Positions 4,918 to 5,343 of a stretch of DNA of 5,343 nucleotides are shown here, in pieces. The position numbers and the translations under genes were made by a program. The stretch spans positions 1-5,343 of the forward strand of contig WFTU01000322.1 of assembly GCA_015485375.1 (NCBI GenBank). Direction: 5' to 3'. Every line of letters begins with the position of its first letter. The stretch's first letter is position 1. The stretch comes from Paracoccaceae bacterium (GTDB lineage Bacteria > Pseudomonadota > Alphaproteobacteria > Rhodobacterales > Rhodobacteraceae). The notes beneath the pieces were generated by a model. That model was not told where the DNA came from. It made no database searches and saw only the letters and a list, made by a program, of their open reading frames with translations.

Positions 4918-5343
4918 TTACTCCCCGAATACCCGCTTGAAGATCGTATCAACCTGCTTGGTGTGATAGCCGAGGTCGAATTTATCCTCGATCTCGGCAT
5001 CGCTCAGCACAGCGGTCACTTCGGGATCGTTCTTCAGTTCGGTCATGAAGTCCGCACCTTCCTCCCATACCCGCATGGCATTGCGCTGCACCAGACGATA
5101 GCTGTCCTCGCGGCTCAGCCCCTTTTGCGTCAGCGCCAGCAGCACGCGCTGCGAATGCACGAGGCCGCGGAACTTGTTCATATTGGCCATCATGTTGTCG
5201 GGATAGATCACCAGCTTGTCGATCACCATGGTCAGCCGTGCCAGCGCGAAGTCCAGCGTGACGGTCGTATCCGGCCCGATGTTGCGCTCCACCGAGCTGT
5301 GCGAAATATCGCGTTCATGCCAGAGCGCCACGTTCTCCATCGC
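4918..5343 (-). CDS. purB: Adenylosuccinate lyase PurB, C-terminal part (cut by the right edge)
   Basis: PurB acts twice in purine synthesis: it cleaves SAICAR to AICAR and adenylosuccinate to AMP, releasing fumarate. The window holds the last 141 residues, about a third of the usual 430-435. The visible part begins AMENVALWHERDISHSSVERN, a conserved stretch just after the flexible signature loop (SSxMPxKxNP) that should lie beyond the right edge. It continues with the helical core (TLDFALARL, then GLVHSQRVLLALTQKGLSREDSYRLVQRNAM) and the C-terminal helical domain ending in FKRVFGE. The Met at 5340 is internal to the protein, not a start: the frame is open to the edge and homologs continue upstream. 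The TAA stop at 4918-4920 touches the stop of the convergent small gene with no spacer and no terminator of its own is visible, so its transcript probably runs antisense into that gene. Confidence 0.96.
   Translation of the reverse strand, partial: AMENVALWHERDISHSSVERNIGPDTTVTLDFALARLTMVIDKLVIYPDNMMANMNKFRGLVHSQRVLLALTQKGLSREDSYRLVQRNAMRVWEEGADFMTELKNDPEVTAVLSDAEIEDKFDLGYHTKQVDTIFKRVFGE

Noticed and set aside
1..5343. Search for CRISPR arrays, tRNAs, insertion sequences, toxin-antitoxin pairs, retrons or defence genes
   Set aside because: No spaced direct repeats, cloverleaf sequences, transposase motifs, terminal inverted repeats or reverse-transcriptase motifs could be seen. The window is filled by recognisable core genes.

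Overview
The window looks like chromosomal DNA from an alphaproteobacterium, most likely of the Rhodobacterales (Roseobacter/Paracoccus-like). It is GC-rich. It carries a purC-purS-purQ cluster divergent from a DUF1476 gene (the F1-ATPase inhibitor zeta subunit typical of alphaproteobacteria), a Tat-exported MsrP, a DctB-type sensor kinase and a TIGR02281-like periplasmic aspartic protease. The lineage is inferred from protein resemblance recalled from memory; no search was run.

Layout from left to right. (1) 1-795, minus strand: the N-terminal part of a DctB-like sensor histidine kinase, cut by the left edge. (2) 796-881: a short divergent intergenic region with a 10-bp perfect palindrome and a weak promoter candidate. 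(3) 882-1844, plus: msrP, the molybdopterin catalytic subunit of periplasmic methionine sulfoxide reductase, with no msrQ beside it. (4) 1841-2374, minus: a secreted or anchored retropepsin-like aspartic protease whose stop codon overlaps that of msrP tail to tail (CTAG). It has its own candidate promoter just before purQ ends. (5) 2441-4134, minus: purC, purS and purQ, tightly spaced, each with a good Shine-Dalgarno sequence, forming a purine biosynthesis operon. (6) 4135-4302: a divergent control region. (7) 4303-4611, plus: the ATP synthase inhibitor zeta gene, followed by a strong intrinsic terminator. (8) 4732-4917, plus: a 61-residue two-helix membrane protein of unknown function, preceded by a near-consensus FNR-type box. 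(9) 4918-5343, minus: the C-terminal third of purB, cut by the right edge.

How the genes work together. PurC makes SAICAR, PurB splits SAICAR (and adenylosuccinate), and PurQ with PurS are the glutaminase and bridging subunits of the three-part FGAM synthase; the PurL subunit is not in the window. The zeta protein blocks ATP hydrolysis by F1, so the divergent pair links ATP synthesis control and purine (ATP) supply by position only. MsrP repairs oxidised methionines in periplasmic proteins.

Nothing here is a clearly new biological system; this is mostly core metabolism. The most interesting signals are the FNR-like site placed for class II activation of the unknown small membrane protein, the msrP without an adjacent msrQ, and the very tight tail-to-tail gene junctions. 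There is no tRNA, rRNA, CRISPR array, insertion sequence or prophage that I can see, and no gene-free stretch longer than about 170 bases.
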